Source: Drosophila miranda | Taxonomy: Eukaryota; Arthropoda; Insecta; Diptera; Drosophilidae | DNA length: 64,000 nucleotides | Direction of reading: 5' to 3' | Assembly (NCBI RefSeq): GCF_003369915.1 | Contig: NC_046674.1 | Span: forward strand, 29,763,657 to 29,827,656 | In this document: in pieces, positions 10,151-20,599 of the stretch | How the letters are laid out: every line of letters starts with the position of its first letter | Numbering within the stretch: position 1 is the first letter of the stretch | The notes under the pieces: generated by a model | Database searches by the model: none | Seen by the model: the letters and a program-made list of their open reading frames with translations, nothing else | Told to the model about the DNA's origin: nothing | Position numbers and translations under genes: made by a program

Positions 10151-11981
10151 ATATGAGACCTTTTGATTTCTGACCTCGCCTTCGGACTAGTTTCTGCAGA
10201 TTTTGAAAGATTGGTTTAGATAAACTAAATTGTACGTACTCACATCGTTTCTTATCGATTGTGGTTTGTGGATTAACAGTCTACTTCCCATCGACTCTTT
10301 TGACGAACAGTCCTGAAAACCATGCAAATTGAGCTTCCTTTCGCTCTCATTTCGATAATTATGCCATGATCCGAATCGGCTGACTCCCTCCTGTTGCTGT
10401 TTGTGCACGGTACACATTTACATAAGGGCCACCCCATTCCCATTCCCATTGACATGCCCCTTCCCTTGCCCCTTTCCTTGCCTGTGGAAGTTTTCAAAGT
10501 TGTCTGTCTGCTCCATCAGCATGTTTCAAGGCCCTCTCGCCCGTGCACTCATTGAATGCTATGAAAGTCATTTGCATATTTGTTGTTTATGTTGAAAACA
10601 AGATTTCGTTATTAACTTTGCTTAATTTGTTTGCCGAGGAAAATGGAAATGAAAACGAGAGCGAGAGCGAGAGCGGTTGCGAGTGCTAGAGAGAGCAAAA
10701 ATGCGGGAAACGAAAGCGAATTGAGCCATCGAAGAAGCCGAAAAAATTATGTTGACCGAAGCGGTTTCCTCGCCTCAATGGTTTTTAGATTTGTTTGCTC
10801 TCATCCCTTGGGTTAAGGGCTCTTATTAATTGCAATTTGGATTGTGCAGCCCCAACCGCAACCCCAAAAACTCAATCCCATCATCATTCCAGCAAAACTC
10901 CTTGAGAAGCAACGAAAGCAACAAAGAGCCCGAGACCAAGAGGAAGCCATAAATAATGCCAAGTACTGTCTGCTCTCTCTGACTGCACGACTGTCCGTCC
11001 AAACGGAGTGGACAAGAAATTTGTGTTCCACTTAATTGCTGGGGTATGGGACGTACATAAGACAGGGAAGGGCTGAGCTGGGATGGGATGGCAGATTAGA
11101 TTGCGAATGAAATGTTCAAGTGGAAGTTTTAGTTTGCATAAATTATGCGGCAAACGTGCAGACTGACCCCAAGCGAAGATATATCCGCTACTATCTTATC
11201 CTTGGAACCCTCGAGGATGCCATGGATTTGGACAGGAGTCTTTCATGGTGTTGAGGGGGGTATTACCAATCTTTTCTTTCATTTTTCTTATTCAAAATCG
11301 AACAATTTCTTCAGACTTGCAGTTATAAACTTTGATAAGCCATCAAATTCAAATTTCAGTCGCTATTTCTTTATTATTATAGTTTTACGAGGCCTTCGTG
11401 TAAATTTGTACATACATACATATGTATATGTAACAGCATGTGTGCCTCTGGACAAAAACAATCCGAAAGAAAAGTGCTCCAAGAAACAGTTCCAAATAAC
11501 TCGTAAAGGGTATTCCAAGTATCGGTTTGTTGAAGTTCCTTTGATTATGGTTTGATTCGGGTGTCTTCCTCTGTTCAGTCCACTTGTATCACATTATCCA
11601 TCTATCTAACTGTCTCTGTCTGTCTCATTCTCCCTTTTTCTCTCCTTCTCTCCCTCTCATTGACACACTTGTCTGTCCGTGGGTCCTGTCTCGACGCCCG
11701 TCTGTACCCACTGCCTCTTGAGTTGGGTCGCATTCGACTTTCCCTTTTACCCGTTTGTCGAGAGCTTTTCGTTTCGATTGGTTTGCTCTGCACATTCGCG
11801 CACATCCGCATACATCCGCACACATCCGCATGTCGGATGTTGCTTTGTTTGTCTAACTAAATGGCGTTTCCGTGGTGTGGCTCAGCGTTCACCTGCCCCC
11901 GGACTCCATTTGGGGCTCGTTGTGATTGGATTAGATTCGCTTTTGACCGCCACACTCTGCTAATTGTCGGGCTAGGGGAAG

Positions 11982-12006
11982 CATCATCATTATCATCATC
12001 ATCATC
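11982..12006. repeat. (ATC)n microsatellite
   Basis: Nine-repeat-scale ATC trinucleotide run with minor interruptions. Confidence 0.8.
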
Positions 12007-12530
12007 GCGGGTATTATCATGATCGTTATTATCATCATAAGATGGAAACCAATTTCCGCTCGTCCAAAGCAATAAAACTTTAGATTCAGCAGCACTCTGA
12101 AGCCGAAGTTCAGGCTAAAAACTTCACCGCCTGGACTTCAACTGCAGGCTTCTGCTGCAAAAAAAGGCCTCAGATAATGTCCGCAGGGGCATGCAACAAG
12201 AAAAAGCATGCAACAGTGGAGCAGCCAGCAACCCTGAAAAACTTTTTGCCAGAGCAAAAAGTTGATTTCCAACTAACCCGACGACGGACCCCACGACGTC
12301 TTGGTCATGGAATTGTCGAAGATTCCGCAAAAAATTGCAGTGTACACTGCGGCACGCCCCAAAAAAAAAGAAACCAACATCAAGCAAAACCAAAATAAAT
12401 GCTAACCGAAGGGGGAAAAAAACTTTGCGGACTTTTGCGGAAGAAAGTAAAAACGAAGCCTCCACTCGCACTGACAGTCCACTGTCAAAACTTTTTTGAT
12501 TATCTTAATTGCGATTACGGGACCTCCAGA

Positions 12531-12562
12531 AAACCCCAAAAAACCCCAAAAAAAACCCCCCA
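12531..12562. repeat. A(n)CCCC run
   Basis: Three or four units of an A-rich spacer followed by CCCC. It resembles telomere-type composition but is isolated, so most likely simple sequence. Confidence 0.6.
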
Positions 12563-15013
12563 GAAACGAGCAAAAAATTAGAAGAAAACCCACCCAATAT
12601 TCGTGCATAACCCCAACAGAGAGACAGACAGACAAATAGTCGGGAGAATACAATATACAATCGAGGAGGGAGTACACCGAGGGCTGGAGTAAGTGTCTGG
12701 AAAGAAAGCAGACAGACAGACACATAGAAAGCGGGGTGAAATTAACAAGATTGAACCCCCCTGCCACAAATGTAGATGTATGTAGCTGTGTCTTTGTATC
12801 TGCAACTGTGGCAGGCAATGAAAGAAAATTGGGCTATCAAATGGAGGAAAAACGGGCAACCGCTTGGCCCAAGGATAGAAAAAGTTTTGGGGACGTTTCT
12901 CTCTGCTCCGGTTTTTGTCCTCTGCAATTACACTCGACTCCCAGTCCCCAAAGGACAGCCACCGATAATGACAATTCGAAAATAATAATAATAGTTTTTC
13001 TTTCTTCTTTTTCTTTTGATTATCTCTGTGGGACGCTGGGGACCAAGTGCATACTTAGATCTCTTTGAATAGCGACTATAGAATCCTCCCCCAAAAGTAT
13101 TCTATAAGCCAATCTACAGATCAATACAAGCAATATCTATAGAAGTGAAAGCGAGTGGCGCCGCAAAGCCTGCACTGGATTTTAATTGCTCTCAGCTGGC
13201 ACTCGACTCAATGCATTGAGTCATTGCAGTGGCCAAATCAACATTTCATGCCATAGGTGCCCTGCCCCATGTGGCTGCTCTCATGCTCGTTCATAAAGTG
13301 CCTCAATTGAATCATCCAGCGGAAATTTTGCACGCACACACAAACAAATACACAAATACAGACACTTATACATAAGAAAAGAGCTGTTAGAGGTGAGTGC
13401 TCACAAAACCGTGAAATGATTTCGGGCCACAAAATTTTTGTGCTGCCTTAGCACCAACAACCGAATATAAACCAAAGCTCGAAATATTATTATGATTACT
13501 ATTAGCTGCGGGCCACAAATATACATATGTATGTGCCAGTGCGTTTTGTGTGCACTCTGATGGTCTTGTACCCTCTTTTTCAACCAGAAGTTATCATGTC
13601 CTTGACCGTTTGCTTTCAACGTTGGCAGAAGGCAGTAGTTCCGAATGTTTAGAGTGTATCGTGTATATATTGGATATATTTTCTAGGTTTTGGTCTTAGT
13701 TGCAATAAAATTAATCCTTCTATATCATATCTGTTATTTGAAACGAAATATTTGCATGGGTATGTAATGTTTCGACCCTCAAAGCTAGTGTTACTTTCAC
13801 ATTTTTTTGCTTGTATGTTTTTATCAGCGCAAATTTTGCAATGCGCTTTGCACCACCTTTGCCTAAAGCGGGGGGGCTGGTTGGTGTTGGAAAAGCATTT
13901 TCATGTCATGGCATCGACCGAGCAGCGAATGAGCCGCAAACATAAAGGCACCCCACATAAGCAGCTGCGTATACGCATACTCTCCCACGGATGAAGGGAG
14001 AGATGGTTAATTCCATTCGTTCCAATATCCCAGAAAGTCGGAATGCAAGTGCAGGATTTGAAATGCTTCAGAATGGAATGGAACTGTTTTGCATGGAATG
14101 GTCTGGAATATAATGCTATTGGTTGAAGTGGTTTGGTTTGGTGGGAATGGAATCCTGTGATTAAGAATCTCATGGGTCGAAGAGTTGAAGAGTAGTGGTG
14201 CGGTGTGGTGTGGAGGAGAAATGGAACCCTACGAAATTAAATGGTGGGCATGGAATATAGGGAAATGAAATCTTGAATACTGACTCATTTAAAGAGAACG
14301 GGAGATCTCTGAACAGAATCCCATGCTTAGTGGTTGGATGGGTGAGCGCATGCCACGCCATGCCAAACACTCACCTCTGACCAGCCCCCAACTGTGCCCG
14401 AGTAGGAGTCATGACAGGATAAACCACTTTGGGCTGGACCGGAGACCGAGAGACAGACTCGCACCATGCCCAACGTTTTATGCAAATAATGGGCGCAATG
14501 TGTCATTGGGTTGCCGCCTGCCGAGCCACCGACTGACAGCTCAGATGAAGTGTCGCTGACAGGACGCGAATGCGGCTGCGGCTGCGACTGCGGATACGGA
14601 TGCCACCATCGGTATGTTGTATGATGGATCAAACAGGCAGATACCCCACACACTCCACACACTCCACACACACCATACAGCACACAGCACATGGATGTGT
14701 GAACATAAAATGTATAAAATATTGGCTGTCTACACGAATCCTAGGCGAGGGCAAGAAACCAAGAGACGAACAGAGCCGGGGAATTCAATTTATATGCAAA
14801 TGATATGCAAGGCGGCAGAAGAAAAATCCCAATCCCCGAACCGAAGCCCAGGGCAGGAGACCGAAACAGAACCGGGAAGTGAGTGTAAGTGTAAGTGTAG
14901 CTGGAGGGCATTCGACTATGGGAATTTTAATTATATTTATTAAAAATGTAATTATGTAAAAAGGAAACACACACAATGCAAAAATATCCAAACCAATTAG
15001 CAAGACTCTCATC

Positions 15014-15671
15014 TCAGGTGAAGTATCGTATGCCTTCGGCGGAGTCATCCCTCACATCGTAGCTGGTTGGTACGTATACGGGCTGCTTACTGTTGCCATA
15101 GCTCTTCTTGCAGGGCCTTTCAGTCGCCTCCTCGGACTCTGGGTAGGGCTCTGTTTCCTCCTCCTCCTCCTCTTCGGGATAGCCCAGAGTGGTCTGCTCC
15201 TCTTCTTCAGGGTAGCCGTAGCAACAGGGTCTCGGTTTTCGATTGGTCTTTTTGCTGGCCTTCTTTGCCAGCTTGTCCAGCTTGCTCTCTTTCTTAGTCT
15301 CGAAGAAGCTGAGCTCCTTCTCTTTCTTCTCCTCCCACCACTGCTTGAACTTCTCCCACTCGTCCTCCTTCTTCTCCTTCTTGGCCTCCTCCTTGGCGCT
15401 GAACAAATTGAGGAAATCAAGCTTCTTCAGCAGCTCCTTCTCCTTTTTGCCTTCCAGCCAGCTTAGTTCCTTCTCCTTCTTCTCCTCCAGCTTTTCGACG
15501 AGACTCTCCAGCTTCGGCAGCTTCACCAGCCATCCATGGACGGTCTGTAGCGCTGCAAGAAGGCCCACAGAGTAATGAGATATCGTCGCGTCTCAGTCGA
15601 GGCCTCCCCCAGTGCCACTTACCCAAGAAGGCCACCAGCAGCAGCATCAGTTTTTGGCCAAATTTAAGCAT
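15014..15671 (-). CDS. Secreted Lys/Glu-rich repeat protein (two exons)
   Basis: Exons 15671-15623 and 15552-15014, joined across a 70-nt intron (GTAAGT...TTCTTGCAG) in phase 1, give 195 residues. Exon 1 encodes most of a signal peptide (MLKFGQKLMLLLVAFL, then ALQTVHG) with cleavage likely after Gly23. Residues about 30-120 are extremely rich in Lys and Glu with three KKEKEL motifs (about 41, 52 and 92) and regularly spaced Trp/Phe. This should form a long charged helix or coiled coil. Next come a CCYGYP motif (about 126-131), two GYPEEEE acidic repeats and a tail with a Cys and several Tyr. A TATA box lies at 15733-15740. No named family recognised. Composition suggests an abundant structural secretion (glue- or seminal-type), which is inference. 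The neighbouring mucin gene is on the same strand. Confidence 0.85.
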
Positions 15672-15732
15672 GTTCTCTTGGATCTCACTCGTTCCGTTTC
15701 GTCTTCTGTCTGGTCCAAGCCAATGTCTTGGC

Positions 15733-15740
15733 TACTTATA
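15733..15740 (-). promoter_or_regulatory. TATA box of the Lys/Glu-rich gene
   Basis: On the minus strand GGCTATAAGTAGCC lies about 62-70 nt upstream of the ATG at 15671, giving a 5' leader of roughly 35-40 nt if transcription starts about 30 bp downstream. Confidence 0.6.
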
Positions 15741-15744
15741 GCCC

Positions 15745-16967
15745 GAACGCAAGAACCTGCAGAGCAAAACAAAGCAGTGTACCTCCAAGCACGTGCCCAA
15801 CACATGATAAGCACGTGCATTCATTCGGCAATCTGTCAAGCTCGCGGCATATTTGGGGACTGCCATGATACCCGTTTCGCAGCCGTACAGGGCTCGGTTC
15901 AATGCACTGACCCCTAATCCCTGGCATCTTGATTATCTCTGGATTCTGTTTGGGTGTTCCCCTAACTTTTTTCTGGTTTCTCCGAAAACTCTCTAGGTTT
16001 TCTCAGAGTTATCTTTGGGTTTCTTTGACTTCTCTTTGAATTATTTTTGATTTACCCTATCTTCTTTCAGGGTTTCCCGCTTGTCCTTGTATTCCTCCCT
16101 GGCCAGCTGTCACTCTGATTTTCCAAGACTTTTAACATCTCAGACTCTGGGCTGCAGAGAAGGCGCTACTAATTGACTTGGCTCTGGGTCATTATCATGG
16201 CTAGAGTGTCTGTCCGAAAGAGGAGTTCGCTGAGAAGATGCCTGAGCACAGCTGTAGGTTTTGCCTATGTGTTGAAAGGGGAAGTTGAATTGTATTTGCT
16301 TAGTGCGCCTCGTGCATATGAGAACCGCTGAAGGTGGGGGTGCGGCAAGAACCAGGGTGTGTCGGTGTTTGTGTTGAACAAACAGTTTGCTAAATTAATT
16401 GCACACCAACTGTTTATTCGTCTATTTGTCCGTTTGTGTTTAATGAGTTTTTCTTCCCTGTCGACTCTCTATCCGTATACTCTTACTGTATCCTGTTTTA
16501 CGCGGATATGTTATGTTACTTTTTACTCTTAGCCATTTTACCCATTACTGGTACTATTTTATCTTACTCGTTATTCTTCCTTGTTTCCTTATACTTAACT
16601 TTATTCATCAGAAAAGCCGGAGGTAAGGATAATGACTAACGTGATTATATCGTCTTCTAGCGGATAGCCCCTCCGCACAGGTGTTCATTATACTGAGCTC
16701 AATTCTCGTCGTACAATTCGTGATCACGTTTTTGTCACGCTCATTAATATTACGAGTGAGTGCTGGTGCTGTATAACATTCATAGTCGTAGTTTCTAAGT
16801 ATTTATCTATCGGTCCCACTCGATCGCGCTTCCCATTATCTTAACGATAAGTCGGCCGTAATGTTAAAATGTTTTTGTATTTAATATGAATATATGTATG
16901 TATTTGCAAAAAAGAACAACTTTTAAAATCTTTCTCAGTCTCGTTAGGCGCCGCCGAATGGGTCCCA
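15745..16967. other. Non-coding stretch upstream of the Lys/Glu-rich gene
   Basis: T-rich, low-complexity sequence (GGGTTTCTTTGACTTC-like, 15960-16080). A hydrophobic 67-codon frame at 16436-16639 is explained by T-rich composition. No other gene seen. Confidence 0.45.
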
Positions 16968-18046
16968 CTATTGGGAAATGTGCACATTGTGGATGTTGCC
17001 CAGATCGAGGGGCAGACCGAGCTGTGGTTCCAGCACGCTATTGGCTAAACCATCATCGTAGTCCTCGCTCAGATCAGTGCTGATTGCTGTGGTGGTTGTT
17101 GTGGTGCTAGTGGTGGTCTCTCCTGGCCCTTCAGTTGTGGTTGTGCGACGACGCGACTTCCTACCTTTGCGGCCACCGCGACGACCCTTGCGGAGCCTAC
17201 GCGGCTGTATTCCGAACGAGTTCGTCTTGCCATAGACAATGCCAGGGTAGGGTTCCATTGTGTACACGGTGTAGGCCAGCGGCGTGGTGCTAATTGAACT
17301 CGTTGTATCGGTGGTACTCGTTGCATCACTGGTACTCGTTGTATCTGTTCTAGTCGTAGAATCTGCGGCACTCGTTGAATCTGTAATTTTTGATGCTTCT
17401 GTGGTTATAGATGGTTGTGTTGTTGTTGGTATGACTGGTTCAGTGGTTGTGCTTGTCAGAGTGGTGGTGGCTGAGTCTTGTATGGTCGTAGCTGTGTCCG
17501 GTACAGTGGTTGTTGTGTCTGGTGTGTTTGTTATTGTTGTGTCTTGTGTTGGCGGTGTGGTTGAAGTGGTTGAAGTATCATTTACAGTGCTCGACGTTGT
17601 AGTCAGTGCTGAAGCTGTGGATGATTCTTCGGTGGTTGGGGCAGATGGTGGTGCTTGTGTGGTGGATGTGGATGATGTAAGTGTTGTTGTTGATGACGTG
17701 TCAGATGTTTCGGTGCTGGTAGCAGGCTCCGTGGTTGCCGTGGTGGGGTCTACTGTGGTGGTCACCGTGTCGCCTTCCGCCTCAGCGGCGGCAATCACCT
17801 CGCTAATATTGATCGTGATCGTCTCGTTGTGGCGCGTCCCATTCGTCGTCTGCAGCGTGTTGTTGGAGCTGACAATGGTGGCCAGGAACGTGGAGTTCTG
17901 GGCGGCACATAGCTGGCAGGCTTAGTGGGAAGAAACCATCAGTCTCGGATTGGAATCAATTAGCGGAAGCACACGCACGGCGGCCACTAATTACCTAAGG
18001 TTGTCACCACAACGAGAGTAATTAAATGTTTACGTGTCGCCGGCAT
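16968..18046 (-). CDS. Secreted Thr/Ser-rich mucin-like protein (two exons)
   Basis: Exons 18046-17995 and 17920-16968, joined across a 74-nt intron (GTAATT...CCCACTAAG) in phase 1, give 334 residues. The signal peptide spans both exons (MPATRKHLITLVVVTTL-ACQLCAA), with a likely cut before Gln25. Residues 26-57 carry five N-glycosylation sequons (NST, NNT, NGT, NET, NIS). Residues about 68-225 are a Thr/Ser domain with few other residues, expected to be heavily O-glycosylated, without a strict repeat unit. A conserved-looking part follows (YTVYTMEPYPGIVYG), then a very basic cluster (RRLRKGRRGGRKGRKSRRR) that could bind anions or be a convertase site, a second Thr run, and an acidic tail ending NIHNVHISQ. 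A TATA-like TTTATAG lies near 18175-18182. Glue-type or peritrophic mucin are both possible. No exact family recognised. Confidence 0.85.
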
Positions 18047-18182
18047 CGTGAGCGTTTGATTGAAGACTATTCTCGCCGAACAGCTCTCCGTTTCCTTAAT
18101 TAGCCTGCGGTTCGGGATGGAGGCTTCTGCTGCTGCTACTGCTGTCTCTCGTGTGTGTCTTGGGGTGTAGTGCTCTATAAAT

Positions 18183-19390
18183 TTTGTTAATTAAACTGAT
18201 TTTCAGAGTCCACATCTCGTTCATTTTTATATTGATGCCAACACACAAGCCACGTCCGGAAACGTGTGGTTCGTACGTGCGATTCCCGATTATCTTATCA
18301 TGTCCCCCCCCCCTGATTCCAATCACCCAATTTTCGATGCTGCTGACACAAAACTCTCGCTCTCTCACTGTCACTCTTACTCTCACACTCACTCTTGCTC
18401 TCGCTGATGACGTCTTGGCCAGCTCTTCTCATGCCGGAAACTGCACTCACTTGTTGCCCTATTTTGCATATGTCTGGCTGATTGCCCCATATGTCTGTAT
18501 TCCGGATGCATTGTACTGCATTTGATTAGCCCGTTGCTTGGTTCCGCCAAATGCATTAGTCACGTATACTTGGACAACATCTGGGCCAGAAAAAAAACAC
18601 CATTTCTATTGCTCAATGGGACAGTGGCAACACATCGATCTTCAATGGAATGATTGTGACTGCAGTTGGATGTTAGGGAATAGAGCTTTTCAAAAGGTCT
18701 TGAAAAACTGAAACAGGTACAATAATTTCTATATAGCGCCCTTTCCTGGTAAAAATCGAAATGATAAAAAGTACTATTTCCACAGCCACCTTTAACCGCT
18801 TTACAGCGTTTATATCTTATCTTAGAAGCGCATTTTCTGATTAAACTGCTAATTTATGATTTACAAAAAAAGCTCTTACAATTCCGAAAAAAAGCTCCAC
18901 TCTCCTCATTAAGCCCCCCATTAATGTCCTTAATTGTGGCGAAATTTGATTAAAAAAGACAGATATTATGGCATCTGATTAGCTCGGATATCTAGCGACG
19001 AATGCGGTGGACCTTTAATTAAGTATTTGCATGGCATTCCTCCCCCTGATCCACCACTGAAATCGGAAAACAATAATTATTTAATGCGAACGTGACGAGA
19101 GCTTAATGCGAATTATAATGAAAGCAAAGTTTCGAAAGAGAGAGAGAGTTCCTGCACCGAAATGGACAGAGTTCAGAGCTGCAGCTGCAGCTGCACCTGT
19201 AAAAAGGAACAGAGAACCTGTACAGAATTGATGTAGCGAAATACTTTAAAGTTTTTACAGTCCAGAACTGGCCGCTGACGTAGGAAAACCCCCCATTCCG
19301 ATGCCATGCCACACATAACAAGCCATAGAACACGCTTCAGATTGTAGGGGGCCGTACGTGCTCTAAGCGGCTTGAATGTTCTCCAGCGAA
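18183..19390. other. Non-coding stretch between divergent secreted genes
   Basis: No gene supported. It lies between the 5' ends of the minus-strand mucin gene and the plus-strand 19.4 kb gene, so shared regulatory elements are plausible. A CACTCTTACTCTCACACTCACTC run is at about 18370-18398 and a GCAGCTGCAGCTGCA palindrome at about 19180-19195. Confidence 0.4.
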
Positions 19391-19394
19391 TGGG

Positions 19395-19429
19395 TATAAA
19401 AGCAGTTGCTTTTCTTTCACAAATCAGTT
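19395..19429 (+). promoter_or_regulatory. TATA plus initiator core promoter
   Basis: TATAAAAG at 19395-19402 and TCAGTT at 19424-19429. The distance from the first T of TATA to the initiator A is 31 bp, the canonical Drosophila spacing. The ATG follows 27 nt after the predicted start site. Confidence 0.8.
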
Positions 19430-19452
19430 CGATAACTTCATTCGGTCTAAAC

Positions 19453-19748
19453 ATGTTCAACAAAACGATCTTGGTGGCCCTCATCCTGTGCGGTGGGTAG
19501 CAGTACAGGTTAATTTTGGATCAAAATCAGACTAAAATTTCGTTTACTTAGCAGCCTGCTACCTCAGCGCTATTCAAGCCCGTCCTCAATTGGATGTAGC
19601 CCAGCCAGTCATAGCTGGAGTCGCTCAAGGAGCCACCGGCGGAGCACTTACCCAACCTATTACCGGCCTGACAAAGATAGCTACTGGTGGTGCCGGTGGT
19701 GGCCTGCCTGGACTCCCCTCTCTCCCTGGAGTCCCTGCACTTGGATGA
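19453..19748 (+). CDS. Small secreted Gly/Ala/Pro-rich peptide (two exons)
   Basis: Exon 1 is 19453-19492 (MFNKTILVALILC plus one base; donor G|GTGGGT). Exon 2 starts at 19555, or at 19552, because the acceptor is a TAGCAG tandem site, and ends at TGA 19746-19748. The product is 77 or 78 residues. The signal peptide ends about SAIQA, leaving a mature peptide of about 55 residues starting RPQLDVAQPVIAG and ending LPGLPSLPGVPALG, with a Gly/Ala/Thr middle (GVAQGATGGALTQPITG). It has no Lys/Arg clusters, and both Cys lie in the signal. The canonical TATA/initiator and very short leader suggest strong regulated expression. The family is not recognised: an immune-induced or glandular secreted peptide would fit. 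Confidence 0.8.
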
Positions 19749-20219
19749 AGGATCTGAAAGAGCATGTTACTTTATATAAATCAGCACTTTCTGCATCAAA
19801 CTTGAATTTCTCTAAGCTAACTTTCGGGCAATATTTTTGTAAAAATTGTGTAAATTGAAATTAAATGGAATTATATTGAGCATTGTATATGATTGTGGAA
19901 TTATTATGGAGGCTATTATTATGGGTTGATCTAACTAAAAAATGATGAAGAAGCTGGGTCAAAAACTAAGCTCATTTTAAAGAAATTTCCATCTTTTGAA
20001 ATTTGTTTTAATAATACAACTTTCAGCACTGCAAAGTTATTCACTTATTCTCACTTACTTCAGCCTGAATTCTAGACACTGGTATGTACTTATTGTCTTT
20101 CCAAAAGTCAAGCTTCGACTAAAAGGCCATAAATTCTTGGATCAAACTTTATCTCTGTTACGTGTATTACCTAGGCCTGACCTACACGTAGGACTCTATA
20201 TTGGTTATGGATTCGCGAC

Positions 20220-20256
20220 TATTTATAGAAGCGCACTGACTGTGTCGAGCTCAGTT
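20220..20256 (+). promoter_or_regulatory. TATA plus initiator core promoter
   Basis: CTATTTATAG at about 20219-20228 followed by TCAGTT at 20251-20256 with about 31 bp spacing. The same architecture is seen at 19395-19429. Confidence 0.65.
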
Positions 20257-20268
20257 TTCGATGCAAGT

Positions 20269-20536
20269 ATGTCAGGCCAAGTAGTAGTTACTCTCGTTGC
20301 TGCGCTCTGTGGTAAGTTATTTGTGTGGCAAGGCAAGGAATACCTATCTCTTCCCTTTAAACCAATACGCAGTGCTTTTGCCGATGGCCTGGTGCATGCC
20401 CAGCCAGATATCGCGGCAGGAGGCTACGACAACAACATCGGCACGTCGCGAGATCATCAAAGACTTTGTGGCACGAGTGCAGGCCCTGATAATCGAATTA
20501 ATGGAGAAACTTAAGGCGCTCAGTGCCCTTGGATAG
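20269..20536 (+). CDS. Small secreted helical peptide (two exons)
   Basis: Exon 1 is 20269-20311 (MSGQVVVTLVAALC plus one base; donor G|GTAAGT). Exon 2 is 20373-20536 after a 61-nt intron ending ATACGCAG. The product has 68 residues. The signal peptide spans the junction (VLLPMAWC), with cleavage around Cys22/Met23. The mature part starts MPSQISRQEATTTTSARR and ends in an amphipathic helix (EIIKDFVARVQALIIELMEK), then LKALSALG. An out-of-frame ATG at 20261 precedes the start and opens only 7 codons. Poly(A) signals AATAAA lie at 20550 and 20557. It is 520 bp downstream of a gene with the same promoter type and the same phase-1 intron position in the signal peptide. Family not recognised. Confidence 0.8.
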
Positions 20537-20549
20537 AAGCTACAATGAA

Positions 20550-20562
20550 AATAAAGAATAAA
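20550..20562 (+). terminator. Poly(A) signals of the 20.3 kb gene
   Basis: Two AATAAA hexamers, 14 and 21 nt after the stop codon. A further AATAAA is at about 20578. Confidence 0.65.
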
Positions 20563-20599
20563 GAAAAAGGAAATCCATAATAAAGCTAGAGACAAAGTT

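Larger units (their letters stand above)
10160..15013. other. Long non-coding stretch
   Basis: No gene supported. Open frames here are shadows of low-complexity sequence. Local features: (ATC)n at 11982-12006, an AAACCCC-type run at 12531-12562, GGAATGG-type repeats around 14060-14150, and (CACACTC)n at about 14646-14675. Confidence 0.45.

Noticed and set aside
12531..12562. Telomere-like AAAACCCC repeat
   Set aside because: Only a few irregular units inside unique DNA, and Drosophila telomeres are not made of such repeats.
15243..15575. 110-codon Ser/Phe-rich plus-strand frame
   Set aside because: Antisense of the Lys/Glu repeat exon (AAG/GAG reads as CTT/CTC).
16436..16639. Multi-membrane-segment-like 67-codon frame
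   Set aside because: Hydrophobicity is explained by T-rich sequence; no promoter or conservation clue.
17284..17925. 213-codon Val-rich frame on the plus strand
   Set aside because: It is the antisense of the mucin gene; Thr/Ser codons on the minus strand give Val/Ser on the plus strand.
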